DNA from: Zasmidium citrigriseum
Taxonomy: Eukaryota > Ascomycota > Dothideomycetes > Mycosphaerellales > Mycosphaerellaceae
Direction of reading: 5' to 3'
Length of the DNA stretch: 64,000 bases
NCBI GenBank assembly: GCA_002786025.1
Contig: NHNW01000016.1
Coordinates: 62,001 to 126,000 of the forward strand
The notes beneath the pieces are model-generated. The model saw nothing but the letters and a program-made list of their open reading frames with translations, made no database searches and was not told the DNA's origin. The number at the start of each line of letters is the position of its first letter. The first letter of the stretch is position 1. The translations under genes and the position numbers were made by a program. Below are positions 32,613 to 45,904 of the stretch, in pieces.

Positions 32613-33637
32613 ATGGACTTCTTTAACTGGCTCAAAGAATCTTTGACCAGCCTCTCGATGCCGTCTCTCGGTCCGACTGCTCTTCTAGCCCTGGCTCCCC
32701 TCCCCACGATCCCTCTTCGCACCGATCTGGCTGGAACTGCCTCCTACCTCGACACCCTCCTGATCGCCCCCGGTCTACATCTCCAAACCACCGCTACAGA
32801 GTTGAATAAAGGCGAGTATCCCGCCTGTGCCGCCATGACTACGGGATACGTCTTCAGGGTGGAAAACCCAGCCACCGTGCTGTTCTTGCAGAAGGTTGGC
32901 AAAACAGGATGTCTGACTACCCTCGCTGTTGAGCCGGCGAGGAGCGAAGGTGCACAATGGGAAGTACTTGTGGGAAGTGCGGTGACGATGGCTGGTTTGG
33001 CTGTGTTGCTTGGGGCGAGGGATTACGTTTCGATGGTGGTTGTTGAGATGCTTATCCTCGCTCGATTGGTGAACATCTTCGTCATCCGACGACGAGCGAA
33101 GGCTGGATGGTTCGGTGCTCCAGAGCCTGGTGTGAAGAGCGATCTCCTCGCTTTGTTGAGTCAGGACCGATGGTATCGAATCCAAGGCATGACGGATGAT
33201 GTGAAAGCGGTGACCTCAGGAACATGGCTACGAGATGCGACCTTCTTCGAAGAGTCTCTCGTCAGCTTTGGGACGTTGGTTGCGTGAGTCTCCCAAATGC
33301 ATCCTCTGCCTGGATCCAATCACTGACTCAATTCAGGTACCTCGCAGCCGCTCTCTCCGTCTATAGCACGCCCATCGGCAGCCTCGGCATCCTAATCATC
33401 CTCATCAGCAACGCCGCCATCCTCGGACTTGCCAACCATGCCACCAAGACTCTGACGATGTTCAACCGCACCATCAGCATCAAGCACCCTCCCAAACAAT
33501 ACGCCCGACGTCTGGACCTGACGCAAGAAGTCGTGCAAGAATTCCGCCGAACAGACTGTTTCGTGGCCATGGGCATGATCCAACCCGACAAAGAAAATGA
33601 ATTCGCAAAATCATACAAAGGCTCAGTGGTGATGTAA
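32613..33637 (+). CDS. Hypothetical multi-pass membrane protein
   Basis: Exons 32613-33283 and 33337-33637 (323 residues; 53-base intron with GTGAGT, ACTGAC and CAG). Hydrophobic segments appear near residues 118-150 (VLVGSAVTMAGLAVLLGA, VVVEMLILARLV) and 222-255 (VSFGTLVAYLAAALSV, SLGILIILISNAAILGL). The C-terminal third is cytosolic and charged. No domain is recognised. Similar two-to-four-helix proteins of about 320 residues are common and uncharacterised in Dothideomycetes. Reading phase and the helix that runs across the splice support the model. Confidence 0.7.
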
Positions 33638-33768
33638 AACTACAAGATTCTGTCATTAAAAATTAATGCTTCCACCATATCGGTCTAAGTATACATCTCT
33701 GGATTTCATCAACGGCCGTGCAACAAACCGACCGCAAATCCCAACCCCAACAAATTCACTCCATCATG

Positions 33769-36636
33769 TCAATACCCATGTCGACTCCCCCTCCTCGTAC
33801 TCATATACATCTCCAACGCACTCCCATTACTACTACTCGCCGTATGACTCGTCGCCTGACTGCGTCTCGCAACCCTCGACTCCCACGCCATCGGCCCACC
33901 CTTCGGACTCTCCGGCTCCGTCAACCCCGGAATCGTGCCATTCAGCGCGCCGTTGGTACGTAAGACGGCCATGAGCGCGGCGGAGAGGAGGGCGTTCTGT
34001 TTTTCGAGCGCTTCGAGGCGGGCGTCCATCCTTGCCGCGGCGCGAGAAGATCGGGATTTGGGGGCGGAGGCTTGTTGGGTTGTGATGTGTGGGAGGGTGG
34101 GTTTGGTTTTGGAGTGGGTGGAGGAGATGGGAGAGACGTCGTGCGAGGGGAGGGTGGGGAGGTCTTTGGATGTGACTTTGGCTTTGCTGTTTGCTTTGCT
34201 TGTTTTCTCTGATCCAGAAGCCGGTGGTGTTGGTGGTAAGGCACGAGTTGGTGGTGGAGAGGGGAGAGGAGGGGCTTTTTCTTCTTCTTCGCTGCGCTGG
34301 TAGCCTGGACTCTTTGATCGAGGGGAGGAGTGGATGCTGTTCTGATTACTGGTGTTGTGCACGCTGGTACGGCTGCGGCGTTGAATCGCAGCGCGGGAGT
34401 AGGAGGCGGATCGGGGACGAGGGGCGTAGGTCTTGCCTTCTTTGAGGATGAGCTTGGTTGGTTTTGGTGAGGGTTTCGTCTTGGGGATGGGGACTTCTTC
34501 GGCGACGAGCATGACTGGGCTGAAGTTCATGCCGGAGTCTGAGTTTCTCTCTTCGGCTGTTTGGGCTGTTGGTGAGATGGGCGTGTAGGTGACCGCATCG
34601 TCGACGTCGGTTGCCTGGGATGGAACCGGTGAGACTGGCGTCTGTGTCGACTGTGTGACTTTCTTCCAGCTGGCGACACTCGAAGCACTCGCATGACTCG
34701 CCGCCGAAGGTGCCCTCAATGGCGGTGGACGCAAATCTGGAATCTGGATCTGTGGCCTGATTTTCCTCAATCGCTGCCTCGTGGCCTGAGCCGGAGCGTG
34801 AACAACTGAATCGATCGTCCTGCTGACACTCGGACGATCACGCAGCTTGCGAGCGCGAACACGCTCTTCTCGCTCCTTGCGATTCGTTGGGTACATTCGT
34901 CGCCCAGGACTGCCGTTCTTGTTGCGAGACTTGGGTCTCTTGATGGGGCCAGTACATTCAGTGGTGACGGTTGCTCGAATAGGCTCCATACCGAAGTCGA
35001 AGTCGCTGGCCGACTTGATGCTGGGAGCAATCTTGGGAGTGGCTCTGCGTTCCTGGCCATGGTTGGCGATGATGCTCTCGATTGTTCTCGGATCCCGTCT
35101 GAGTCGGAGTGGACTGCGTGGCGGAGGTGGACCGGGACTGTCAGAGAAACTTCGAGTTGGGCCAAGAGTAGATGCAATGCTGGAAGCCCTTTGAGTGAGG
35201 ACCGGATAACTTCCAAGCCGACGAGGGATCGGATGCTTGATCTCGACTTCTTTCTCTGGACTGGGGTGCTTCACCGGGAACTCCTCCCTCGGCAGTGAGA
35301 TCTTCGGCGTCAGTGGCTCTGCTCCAGATGTTGCTTGGCCAGATAATACTCGATCAGTACCGTATGAGCTCCTCCAGACAGGATCATCGACAAGCTCAGT
35401 GGCATACGATTCAGCCATCGACGCTGACTCAGGTTCGGGAGTGGGAGGATTTGATGCGGCACGCCTGATGGGAGTTGGGAACCTTCTCGACAGTCGACTG
35501 GCAACCTCTTCGTAAGATGTCGCAGGTCGATGTTCGTCAGCAGTGGTGTTGGTGTCTTGCTGATACTGCTGCTTATTCAAGGCATGCAAGTAACTGTCAA
35601 GCATCTCACTGTTGTTCGACTCCTCGTGGAAACAAATCGACACCCTGGAATCCAGAATATCCGGACTGAGATACGATGATGAAGAAGGGCCAGGCATTTC
35701 TGAGACGGCATCGTCCTGCTCCATGACATCCGAGAGTTTCGGCGAAGGGACCTGCAAAGCCAAGTACGGTTTGCCTGGGCAGCGAGGTCAGAATCCACAT
35801 CGACGCAAGGCAGCAAACAAGTAGAAGACTCCCACGTACCCGTCCACGATACCTTCTGCTCCACGCACGGAATCAACAACCCACCCTCATCCCTGAGAAC
35901 GCCATTCAACCTGGAGAAACCCTGTCAGCCACGAAGAAAATGACAGACGACACATCACAAACCTATCACTGGCACTCTGCACCGGCGTTACATCCCGCTT
36001 CTGGCCGCGCCTCAAAAACCGCAAAGCATTCTTGCCGCTGACCGATCGCTTCGGCGGAACAGGCTCACATTTACTCGGCCGACGATGCGGTGCCGTCGGG
36101 CCGGTAGTCTTCAAGAAAAAGGCCAGGTCGTAATACTTATTATCCCGGGGCAAGTTAACAAGACTCTGTTGCGTGATCATATTGCTGCTGCTCCCGGCGG
36201 CGTCGCTGCGAGGACCATTCGAATACGGAGCCTGATTCGTACAATCGTAGTGCATCGACCAGGAATCCTCCCTCGAAAGCGGAACAGTCGTCGACGACCA
36301 ATGCTCGTCGTTAATCTCCTCAGTCTGCTGGATAGAGTCCTCTCTCAGAATCGTCGAGCTGGCCTTCCGGATCTTGTCCCGTTGGAATTGCTTGTCGTGG
36401 ACGGACGACGCAGTAGAAGAAGAGGCCTGACCCATATTGACACAATAGAGCGGTTCGGCGCCAATGGTCATGCCTGTAGGGGCGCCGAACATATCGGGAG
36501 GGGGCCCAGTGGGAGATTGGGAGGGGTCGCCTTCCGGAGGAGCTGATGTTATCTCCCACGCGCGCGGCGTGTGGTTGGCAAAGGACGGCGGATGTGGTTT
36601 TCGCCGCAGGTGCTGCTGCAGGCCGGCCAGCTGCAT
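33769..36636 (-). CDS. Large Ser/Pro-rich, probably disordered protein (916 residues)
   Basis: Exons 35963-36636, 35840-35910 and 33769-35774; introns of 52 and 65 bases, phases agree. The 71-base middle exon joins SDRLNGVLRDEGGLLIPC and VEQKVSWTGKPYLALQVPSP, the only well-folded-looking stretch. The rest is Ser/Pro/Arg-rich with many SP and TP sites, poly-Pro runs (PPLPSPPPTRALPPTPP) and a short C-terminal helix (ARLEALEKQNALLSAALMAVL) like a coiled coil. No known domain is seen. The start at 36636 is the first in-frame ATG, and the long upstream non-coding stretch leaves room for a long leader or an unseen exon. Many proline-directed kinase sites suggest a regulated scaffold, which is inference. 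Confidence 0.72.
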
Positions 36637-38278
36637 TGGACCGGACGGAGCACGAGAATTGGGCGGAGCAGAGCGAGTAGAGTGCTGACGGGATTTGCTT
36701 CAGATAGAGCGTCACGGGACTTGGGGTCACCTTGCCAGCTCACGGCGTGTTGCAGAGTTGCGTGGTGGTTCCTTTCAGCTGAGCTTTCGTCGTGGCGCTG
36801 GGCGAGAATGTGCTGCGTCGATCATCTGGGTGTGCAGGAAGTGGTGGAAGCTGTTGTCATCCTCGAGAGCTGAAAAAAGAGAGCCGGGCCACGAAAACCC
36901 AAGATAAGAGAGAAGGCAAGAAATGAAACGAGCAGCAAACAAGAAATCCAAAAAACTCCAAGATCGAAACGAAGGAAGATCAAAATCAAGCCGGGAAGGA
37001 GAAGTACAAAAACAGGCAGCCTGCATGCAACAACATTGCCCCCAGATATCATCCACAAGCAGCAGTAGAATCTCAAAAACCTCTCACAAAGCCCAGCGCC
37101 GCGCAAGGAGAGAGCACTCGCCCTGGCGGCAGCAGCAAAGCAAGAAAAGCTTCTGTGCCACCGAAGTCGAAGCACAGCAGCAGCACTCGGCGGCACTGGA
37201 CTGAGGAGCGCTGTTCCGAATGACTTGCCAGCGAAAAGCTCGGACGGGCGTGTGTCACGGTGCCGGGTGATGGGTTGTCTTGGATCGACCGGGGTCGTGG
37301 GATTCCTTGCCACTTGATGGAGATGCAAGGCTGTCGAAGTTTCTTTTCCATTTCACCTTCCCTCGCCCCATCTCATAGTAACGTATTATTCCCGTAGCTC
37401 CATCTCTCGTCACTCTTCTCTCATTAGCAAACAATCGTCCGCCAGAACTTCTCTTCATGATCGGAACCCCCCGCCCCTCCCACGTAACACAAAACTCCAC
37501 CTCTGCATGAAACGCCCGACCATGCATCCGGAAATTCTTGTGCGGCCACTGTACCACCGTGGCACCATCGCACAAAAAAAGACGGCGCTGTCAAATCCCC
37601 CAAATCTCTACAACCTGTGCATGGAAAGACTGTAGAAACAGCCACAATGCCACCCTCGAGCACGACTACAACCCTTCGAAACAAACGCCTTTCAAAAGAC
37701 ATCATCTGCTGACGCCGCCTCGTCGTAACCGCGCGCATGGCACTCTCCGTCAATGAATGACAGATCTTCTGGAAAGGACAGCCGCATGAAACCCGGCTTC
37801 GACCACGTACGTCGTGTAAAGGTTACATCCTTCCTTCATTCACGACAACACGCGCTGCTTCCGTCCGTCGGTGGTACAAAGGCGATGCCTTTTCCTACAG
37901 ATCTCATCGCTTCGATCAAGAGAGGGATGGCATTCATTCAGGTCCAGAACTCCAGCGAAGAGCACATCACATCATCACCATCATGTAGCTATTTACGTTT
38001 CCACGGGGTATGCTTCTTTTCCGTTATCCATCTCTACCTGTTGTCCAGCCCATAGTCGCGAATTCTGCGTACCATGAGAGATGCCGCGAAGGTCTATTTT
38101 TGCAGCTCTCACCGAGCGCCGCAGATGGGGACAGACAGTCCCTCGTCGCAGAAGCATCATGCGGCGAGTTGAAGTCGAAGTCGTATGTAGTGACCAAGCT
38201 GTTCCATCGCGCCACCATCTCGCAATCCCATGCAGGTGAAATGCAGAAGACGTCTCTGCTGCTGAAACAACCCCATCA
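36637..38278 (-). other. Long upstream non-coding interval, 1.6 kb
   Basis: Lies between the start of the 916-residue gene and the stop of SEN1, both on the minus strand. It is rich in CT/GA stretches. Open frames such as 36822-37328 (minus) lack a conserved look. It probably contains the 5' leader and promoter of the 916-residue gene. Confidence 0.45.
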
Positions 38279-41200
38279 TCACCGCCGCGCAGGCTTCTTC
38301 GGCATAAAAGGACTAGCAGCAGCAGGCCTCTTCTTCGGCACAAACGGCTTGGCCTGCTGCACCACCGCACCGCGAGGCTTGTTCACCGCGGCGCCCTCCT
38401 CCCCATTCGCAGACAAGGGCGTTTCAGCCCGCGACCCAGACGCGCTGCGCGTCGCTCCGTTGGCGCGACCATCCGAATCCTCGGCATCCTCCATGTCGAC
38501 GTCGTCTTTCACCTCCGATGATGGCGTCGACTGCTCACGCTTGAGGGCGTTCTTGGCCTTGACCATATCCCCAAACTTATACGTAACTCCATCCATGCGA
38601 TCAGGATCCTGGGGCTCAGTCTTGACAGGCGGCGTAGGCTCCTTCTTAACAGAAGCCGCAGGCGTCGACTTCCCAGACCCACCACCAGCAGAACCGCGTC
38701 TCTCAGAATCCGCCTCGCCACTCATTTGTGCCACATGCGCATTAACATCCAGCATAGAACGAGTATTCGAGGCATATTCACTCGCAGGGAACGCACTCGA
38801 GGACTTGCTCAACATGCCCATAATATTGCCTGTAGTGTAGCAATCCCTCGACTGTGCATCTTCAACCAGCTTCTTCCAGTACCGTCCGCGCACAAGACTG
38901 TCCGAATTGCCCAACACCCACAAACTTGATTTGGCTCGTGTGAGACCGACGTTCATGCGTCGTATGTCCTGCAGAAAACCAATTCCGCCGGCTGGCGACG
39001 CTCGCACACAGGAGAAGATGATGACTTCGCTCTCACGACCTTGGAAGGCGTCGGTGGTGTTGAAGTCGATGATGTCTTCGATCTGAGCGCCGTATTTGTC
39101 AAGGAAACGTCTCTTGAGCTCCCGCAGTTGCGACTTGTATGGCGTGATGATGCCGACTTTGCCAGTGAAGTCGTAGTTGCGGAAGTCGTTTCTGAGGCGG
39201 TCGAATAGGGCCATGGCCACGTCGATCTCGGCAATGTTGATGAGGGAGTGGCCTTTGGGAGCAGATTGATGCTGGCCGCGAACATCATAGAAGCGATACG
39301 GCGCAAGAAGAGCACTTGCGTGCCATGGTTGCTTTCTGAGAGCTGCCATGCCATCGCCATCCTTGAGCAAGCCGTCGTAGAATGTGCGACTTGGGAAGAT
39401 GCTGATGTCGGGGTGCATGCGGTATTGTGTATCCAGCAGATGAACCTCGTCAGGGTAATTGTTCTGCATACGCACGAACAAACTCTGCTCGTACTGGAAT
39501 TTGGCGGCCTCTTTGGAAAAGACGGTGGGCGGCAGCTGCTTTGGGTCACCGACCATGATGCACTTGATGCAGCCATACTTGAGCGGGATGAGGGAGCTCA
39601 TCTCCACACACTGGGCAGCCTCATCGATGATGACGGTCTCGAACTCGATGTTCAGACTCTGGAACATGTCATGTCCAGTACCGCTGAGAGTACCGCAGAT
39701 AACATGAGCTTCGTCCAGGACAGCCTGCTGAGCTCGCTTGCGGTTCAGTTCCTGCTCTCGGCCGGCATTGCGCTCCTGATCCTTGACGTTGTCGATGCGG
39801 GTACCGAGTTCAGCTTTGCGACGCTTCACAGCACTGATATTCTCCTCCAGGGACTTCCGCTGGGCAGGCTCGAGCTTCTTGTCTCCAGTCTCCGAGGCAT
39901 TGCGTTGGTCGTACAGCTCTCGCAACTTTGCTGAAACATTTTCGTGCTCTTTGAACAGCGCTGCGTTGGCTTCGCGTTGCTTCTGGTCTGCTTGAGAGCT
40001 GCCCAGCTTCTTGGACACGAGCTCGTCGATGGTCACGTCCTGGACCTCGTTCTTGATGGCATCGCTGCGACCAATACGGACGACATTGATGTTGTGGTGA
40101 ACGCCGGACTTGGTCTTGACGCCCTCCTTCAAACGCATGACCAGCTCGTCCACGGCAGCATTGCTGGGTGCGCAGACCAAGAGTTTCTTTGAAGGCGCAT
40201 CACCAACGACGTTGGCGTTGCCGTTGGGTCTTGGCATGTTGATTCTGGTCGCACCTTTCGCAGCATTACCCAACGTCTGCGACAGCAATCCACCGACAAT
40301 GGCAATGATCGTCTTGGTCTTTCCAGATCCTGGTGGGCCTTGAATGAGCGAGAAACCTTCATTCTCCAGGGCGGCATTGATGGCCTCCGACTGAGCTTTA
40401 TTCAGGTTGTAGACATCTTGGAGCTGGGAAACCTGACGCTCGCTGAACGTAATCCGTGGCGACGGCTTGGCTCGAACGATCTGATTGCAAAGGTCGTAAT
40501 ATTGCAATCCCTTCAATGCACCATACTCACGCTCAAGCGGCGTAATGCTCTGGACCTTGAGACCATACACAAGCGTTTGCATCTTCAGCTGCGGAGCCAG
40601 CTTTGAGCTTGGCATAAGCTGGTAGACAATCTCAAGATGTGCCTTTTGCCGCTTCACCCGATAGATCCGGGCGAGGCAGTTTGGCATCTGTGCCTCGTCC
40701 GCAGGCTTCTTGCCCATCGAGAACAAGATAATGTCGCCCTCTTGAAGCTGCAATTCTCGATTCTCCTGATGGCCAATAATACTGCTGATCTCGATGAAGT
40801 GGTCCACATTGCTGCGATTCTGCACTTTGATCTCGTATGGTTTGGAGCTGTTCTCCTCTCGAGACTTGACCATTCCTTGCCAAGCCTCGAGGAGCAACAG
40901 CGGCTCGAAGGTCTGTTGATATGTTGTTGGGTTTGTGAAAGAGTTTTCGACGGCGGAAAACTCGTTCTCGTTCGACTTGGGAGGAAAGTCACCTTCATGG
41001 AAGAAGTCCCAGCCGAGGATGATCCGGTGCAGAGAGCCCAAATCGGGAGCAAGACGCGCACGCATGTCCTTGAGAGAACGGGCTGCTCTCTGGATCTTCG
41101 TGGGGCCCTTCTTGATCTCCGGTCTCAGACCAGTAGCACCACTCACATCCAGTTGCGCTCGCTGCTCCTTCTTCGGCTTCTTGGCCTCCCCAAAGAGGTC

Positions 41201-44200
41201 GTCATCCAGGTCATCGTCGTCGTCATCATCTTCAGACTCCAGATCGGCATCATCCACCATGACCGTCTGCCCAGCTGTGGAGTGATCTTTGCCATAGTTC
41301 CCGATACCAGCCACGCCACTGCCAGCGCCGAGATTGGCTTTTGCGATGGCAGCCTGCTTTTGCTTCTCTTGTTCTGCCAATGCCTGCTTGCGCTTGAGCA
41401 AGAAACTGTTTTGATCATCCTTCTTCTTTTGTTCTGCCTTTCGCTGCGCGAGACTGGGCAGCTTCTGCATCGGCTGTGAAGGCTTCCGTTCGGCTGCGCT
41501 GGTCCATTTGTCGAGATCAATGACGCCCTTTGGCTTCGTGGTAGTAGTGGGAGTGGACGATCCGGACCTGCTATCCTGCCCGACCCATCCTTGCAACGAG
41601 CTTTGCTTCTTCCGCTGAGCAGCGACAGTGTCAAGCTTCGATTCAAGTGCCTGTCCAAGATGTTCCTCCAGCGCCCGCTGAAGTGTCGCTTTGTGTTGCA
41701 TCGTCAGCTTCGTCTTGACCTTTGCATGCTTGTCAGATGAGCTCGTAACAATATCTTCGACATATTGCGCAGCATCGGCCGGTACGTCCAATTTCACATC
41801 GTGCAGTCGGACCAAGATCTTGCTAGTCAGACTGACAGCCTTTGTGATGAGATATTCGTCGCGGAGTCTCAGCCACTTGGTGATGCACTTGAAACTCCTG
41901 TTGGGCTGATCGAGAAGATTCTTGTTCGCCTGCTCGCTAAGCGCACCAGCAATGATCGAATATTGGTCGAATGCAAAGTCAGCAAAATCCATGGTCTCAC
42001 GACAGAAGTCCTGCATCATGGTCTTGTCGTAGCCCTGGCTGCTCCAGGCTTCTGTCTGCTCAAAGATAGTCTCTAATACGTTCCAAGTCCGGATCCAGAA
42101 GAGTTGAAGGGCACCCGCGTCTGAATTAGAGAGTGTCTTAATCCGCAGCACTCCGTCTTGGGAATCGCAAAGACAACCGTAGATGTCTCGGCAGAGCTTG
42201 AGAAGCACTGGACAAGGCCCGAATACTTGAGCTCGAGCAATGAGTTTGAGTGTACCGGCGAATGCGGTGAGCGAGGGTCCAAAGAAAGCTTTGACAACGT
42301 GCATGATGCTGTCGCGTCTGCTGTCCTCCCCGCTCAGTGTCTTGAGAAGGCCGAGTGCAGATTGATGGACCTCCTGGTTGCTGTTGAAGAGAAGCGACAT
42401 GAGGCCTCCTGCTGATGACCCGTCCTGGAAGAGATCCACCAATTGGTCGGGGTCGAAAGAGTCGATGCGTTCCAGTAAATCCGAGATCACGTAGCCGTGG
42501 ACTCTCTGGAGCGCAGCATTCCATGCCTCTGCCTGCTTCGGAGCAGACTTCACGATCTTGGCCGGTATTGCTTCCAGCTCTACAAGCCCAGTGATACCAG
42601 ACAAGATGGACATGACAAGAGCCGGATAGCCAGGCTTGACGTGCTGCATGGACATCTTCCAGACGTTCATGCTGGTCAGACCAATCTCATGGTCCAGATC
42701 TCTGGTCTTTTCGATCACACGGCGGTCTCGCTTCAAGCTCTTGACGTCCAGAGCCAGCACGTTCTCCACGATTTTCAATCCCAGTGCCTGAGTAGAGGTG
42801 ACTTGCATTTCAGTCTTCGTCTCAAGACCTTCGAGTTCTTCCAGGATCACGCTCATGTGGTCTTTCGCCACCGCTTCCACCAGATGCGTGAAGACAGGTC
42901 CTCCATCTACGGTCTCCATGACCTGAGAGGTGGCCGCGAGCAGAGCCGAAAGGCCAACCTCCCACGTCACTTTGCTCGTAGAATGCGGGTACTCGCTGCC
43001 TTGATATTTGTGCAGGAAGAGGTCCAGGATGGTGCGCAGTGGCGGCACCACAGTGGCAGGCTTGATGCTTTTGATGAAGGCATTTACCCAACCCATCTGC
43101 TGCTTGAGATGATCGTATGGGCCATGTTGCCGATCTTCTGTGACTTTGAGAAGGTGCTCAAACCCAGGTGCCCTGCAAATCGTGTCCACCACGCTGAGAG
43201 CTGACACACTTCCCATGGCCTCCCAGAAATCTGTTGGCGCGAGCTCGAGCAAGAGCTGGTAAGTGTTAATGAGGTCGAGGAAATGCGGTGCATCGATTTG
43301 GAAGTGTTCCAGAGACAGGGTGTAAAGATTGAGATCCATGGCCCGAAGATGATTTGTGATGAGTGTCTTGTCAAGCTTTGACACTATTATGCGAGTTGCA
43401 TGCCAAAATCTGGGCAAGAAGCTTAGCTCGAGACACGTTATCTGCACTCGCATGGCTGCAGCTTCCAAGAATGGCTTGACACTGTGTTCAAACTCGCTGG
43501 TCGTCAAAGTTCGCTTGATCTTCGTAAAATTGCGTTCAGCCCAGGAACGTCGCTCGTCGTCATCCGAGAAGAGAAAGGCTGCCATGCCGGGAGCGACAGT
43601 GGGCAGCGTGACCTTCTTCTTCGTCTGGACCATACGGAACGGCTTGTCGAAGGCGGACTTCAGAAGCTCTTCGTTCCGTAGGAAAGGTTTGCAATGCAGT
43701 GCCTCGAACAGTGCATACATGCCAGTAGGACCAACAGCATTCATCGTCCGTTCCTCTGGGGGCAAGTCCAAGAGCGTTTCTTGCAAGTTGTTAAGATTTG
43801 CGACAACACGCTCATTGCTCAGCGAATCGTACTTGGCCATGAAAGCCTGCACATCCTCTGGAGGGAAGTCATTCTCCAATTGCTCTCGTAGCCAACTCCT
43901 CGAGCGATGAAACTCGCGAATGCAGATATCACAGCGGGTCAGCTGTTTCCGAAGTCCGGCTTGCAGTTTGTCCTGATATGGCTTCGCATCGTCTCCATCG
44001 AATGCAAGTATCTGGCAAGCGAGCAAAGCCTCCTCTTTCCGCTCGACTGCTGCTTTCACTTTGGTCCGCCTCGCCGACTTCTCCTGCTCCGACTCTTGCG
44101 CCTCATCAACATCCTCGTCGTAGTACACATCGCCGTCGTCGGGGTGCGATCGCGGGCAGAACCAGTGTAGATTCTCGTCGAGCTTGGCGAGGTCACTGTG

Positions 44201-44273
44201 AAAGATGTATTAGCTTTGACAACGGGATCTCTTGGTGAATCGCAACTCACTCGACCTTCGCCACCAGATCCAT
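38279..44273 (-). CDS. SEN1: Sen1-type superfamily 1 RNA/DNA helicase
   Basis: A 23-base first exon (44251-44273, MDLVAKV plus two bases), a 55-base intron, then one exon 38279-44195; 1979 residues. The joined N-terminus reads AKLDENLHWFCPR, as in fungal Sen1. The large N-terminal helical domain is followed by an acidic linker (DLESEDDDDDDDLDDD) and the C-terminal helicase. The helicase has Walker A GPPGSGKTKT (about residue 1290), LVCAPSNAAVDELVMRL, VIIDEAAQ, MVGDPKQLPPTV, LDTQYRMHPDIS, TTDAFQGRESEVIIFSCVR and VGLTRAKSSLWVLGN. Sen1 acts in the nucleus to terminate Pol II transcription of non-coding RNAs and to resolve R-loops. The basic, low-complexity C-terminal tail is typical. Length is within the family range. 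Confidence 0.95.
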
Positions 44274-45208
44274 GGCGATCAGACACCGGGCCACGTAGGC
44301 CCGGCCAGGTAGATCTCGTGACTTGCTTCAATCCTCCGCCTCAGGCTGGCGAAAGGCACTGGGGTGGATCGAATTGCTGGGTAGCGCAGGACGTCACGAG
44401 GAAGGGCAGCTACGAGGCTCACCTCCGATAAAGTCAGAGAACAGTGGGCGCTGGAGATATGTAAGTGTGATCTCGAAGTGGTGTCGACCGGTCAAGTGGT
44501 CGTTTGGAGCGAGTGTAGTCGGCAAAGGTTCAAATAGTGCAGCGGAGGTGCCGCTGCTGACAGTGAAGCTTCTGGCGCGAGTGAGTGAATATGCTGCTCA
44601 GTTCCCTCCGCATGTGACAGTCCCGCCAACGCCGTGCTCAACTCCGCATATGCAAACCCAGATGGTTGGTGATGTGGAAGAGATTGTCAAAGAACCCGCG
44701 ATCAATTTGAAGGTGACGTTTGGACGCGCTTGCTTCGCGTCTAGAAATGAGCTAGCACGGCCCGTTCCGAACCCTGTCCAATATTGACTTTTGTCACATG
44801 CGTGAACCTGGAAATCAATGGAAGGCGCGACACGGAGTTTTGAAATGCATGAGATCTTCGTCAATGAAACGCCACGACACCACTGGAACCATACGCCCAG
44901 CTTCGCAGAGAGCATGGCTCCAAGTCCATCGGCCAACGATCGCTTGGACTCATGAGAGTTGGTGTTCGACAGGTACCTACCAACACACATCCCAGTGACG
45001 GGATACTTGTAAATGTACTGATACGAGTGGTAGGATCAATGCTGATTCTATCCATGCAGACTGCTTCAAGGAATCGACCTGGCTCCCATACAATAAATAA
45101 TTTACCCTCTCTATCATTATTTGTATCTGCGTCTCCACAGAAGAACAACAGCTCATCAGACATCCATTCCTGACTCCGGCTGTGACTCGTCAGGTTGAGT
45201 CACACCGT
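44274..45208. other. Intergenic
   Basis: Promoter side of SEN1 and 3' flank of the secreted protein gene. Open frames (for example 44323-44787 plus) are not protein-like. Nothing else was seen. Confidence 0.45.
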
Positions 45209-45904
45209 CTAAAGACAGCTGGAAATCTGATTCTCATCTCCATAGAACGCCCCAATCGTCGCCTCCTCGATCAGGCCAGGCAGAGTCTCACGAGTGGCAC
45301 CCTGAGGTGCATCGGCCGTAGATCTCAGTTTCTTGCAAAGAGCAGTGAGCGCAGCACCATCTTTCGGACATTGATCACCGTAGTAGAAGTTGTCGCTGGA
45401 GGCCTGCACTGGACAGGTGCAAGTCACCGCACCGCTTCTGCTGACTGTGCAGGGAGCTCCATTGCTAGAGATGTCATCAGCTTGTGAAAGTCATGCGGCG
45501 AAAGTCTATGTGGCTTACCAGTCGACCCACGGAGCGGCGTTCGATCCTGTGCATGGGATGGCATAGACTGGAGGGACTTTGCCGCTCGGTGGGTTCCAGT
45601 GACCTTGGCCCCAGCTACCAGAATTTCCATTCTTGGTGTCGTACTGTGAGGGTGGAGCATAAGGGTTTCGAAGGGAGAATGTCGAGATGAGACTCTTCGT
45701 GCGGGACTTGCAGCTGTCATTGGTCTGACCAGTGTTGAGTCCAGTGTATGGTCCAACACAAGAGCAGGTGGCGTATGAGGAGTTTCCAGAGATGTATTGA
45801 CAGAAAGCGGCGGCGCAGAGGGCGTATGGACCATCGCAGACCTGTTGATTCTGGTACAAGGCGGCCAGTGTGCCAGTCGCGAGGAAGAGGAGGGTTTTGA
45901 ACAT
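45209..45904 (-). CDS. Secreted Cys-rich protein, 213 residues
   Basis: Exons 45519-45904 and 45209-45464; 54-base intron with GTAAGC donor and a GCTGAT branch site. The signal peptide is MFKTLLFLATGTLAAL. The mature protein has about 14 Cys, including CDGPYALCAAAFCQ, TCSCVGPY, CNGAPC, CTCPVQ and CPKDGAALTALC. The Cys-x-Cys and CxxxxC patterns repeat between the two halves, suggesting two similar disulphide modules. The second half ends GDENQISSCL. No family is recognised. It is a probable apoplastic or cell-surface protein and a candidate effector. Confidence 0.75.

Noticed and set aside
36822..37328. 168-codon minus-strand frame between the 916-residue gene and SEN1
   Set aside because: Leu/Phe-rich low-complexity sequence from CT-rich DNA, with no domain and no start context.
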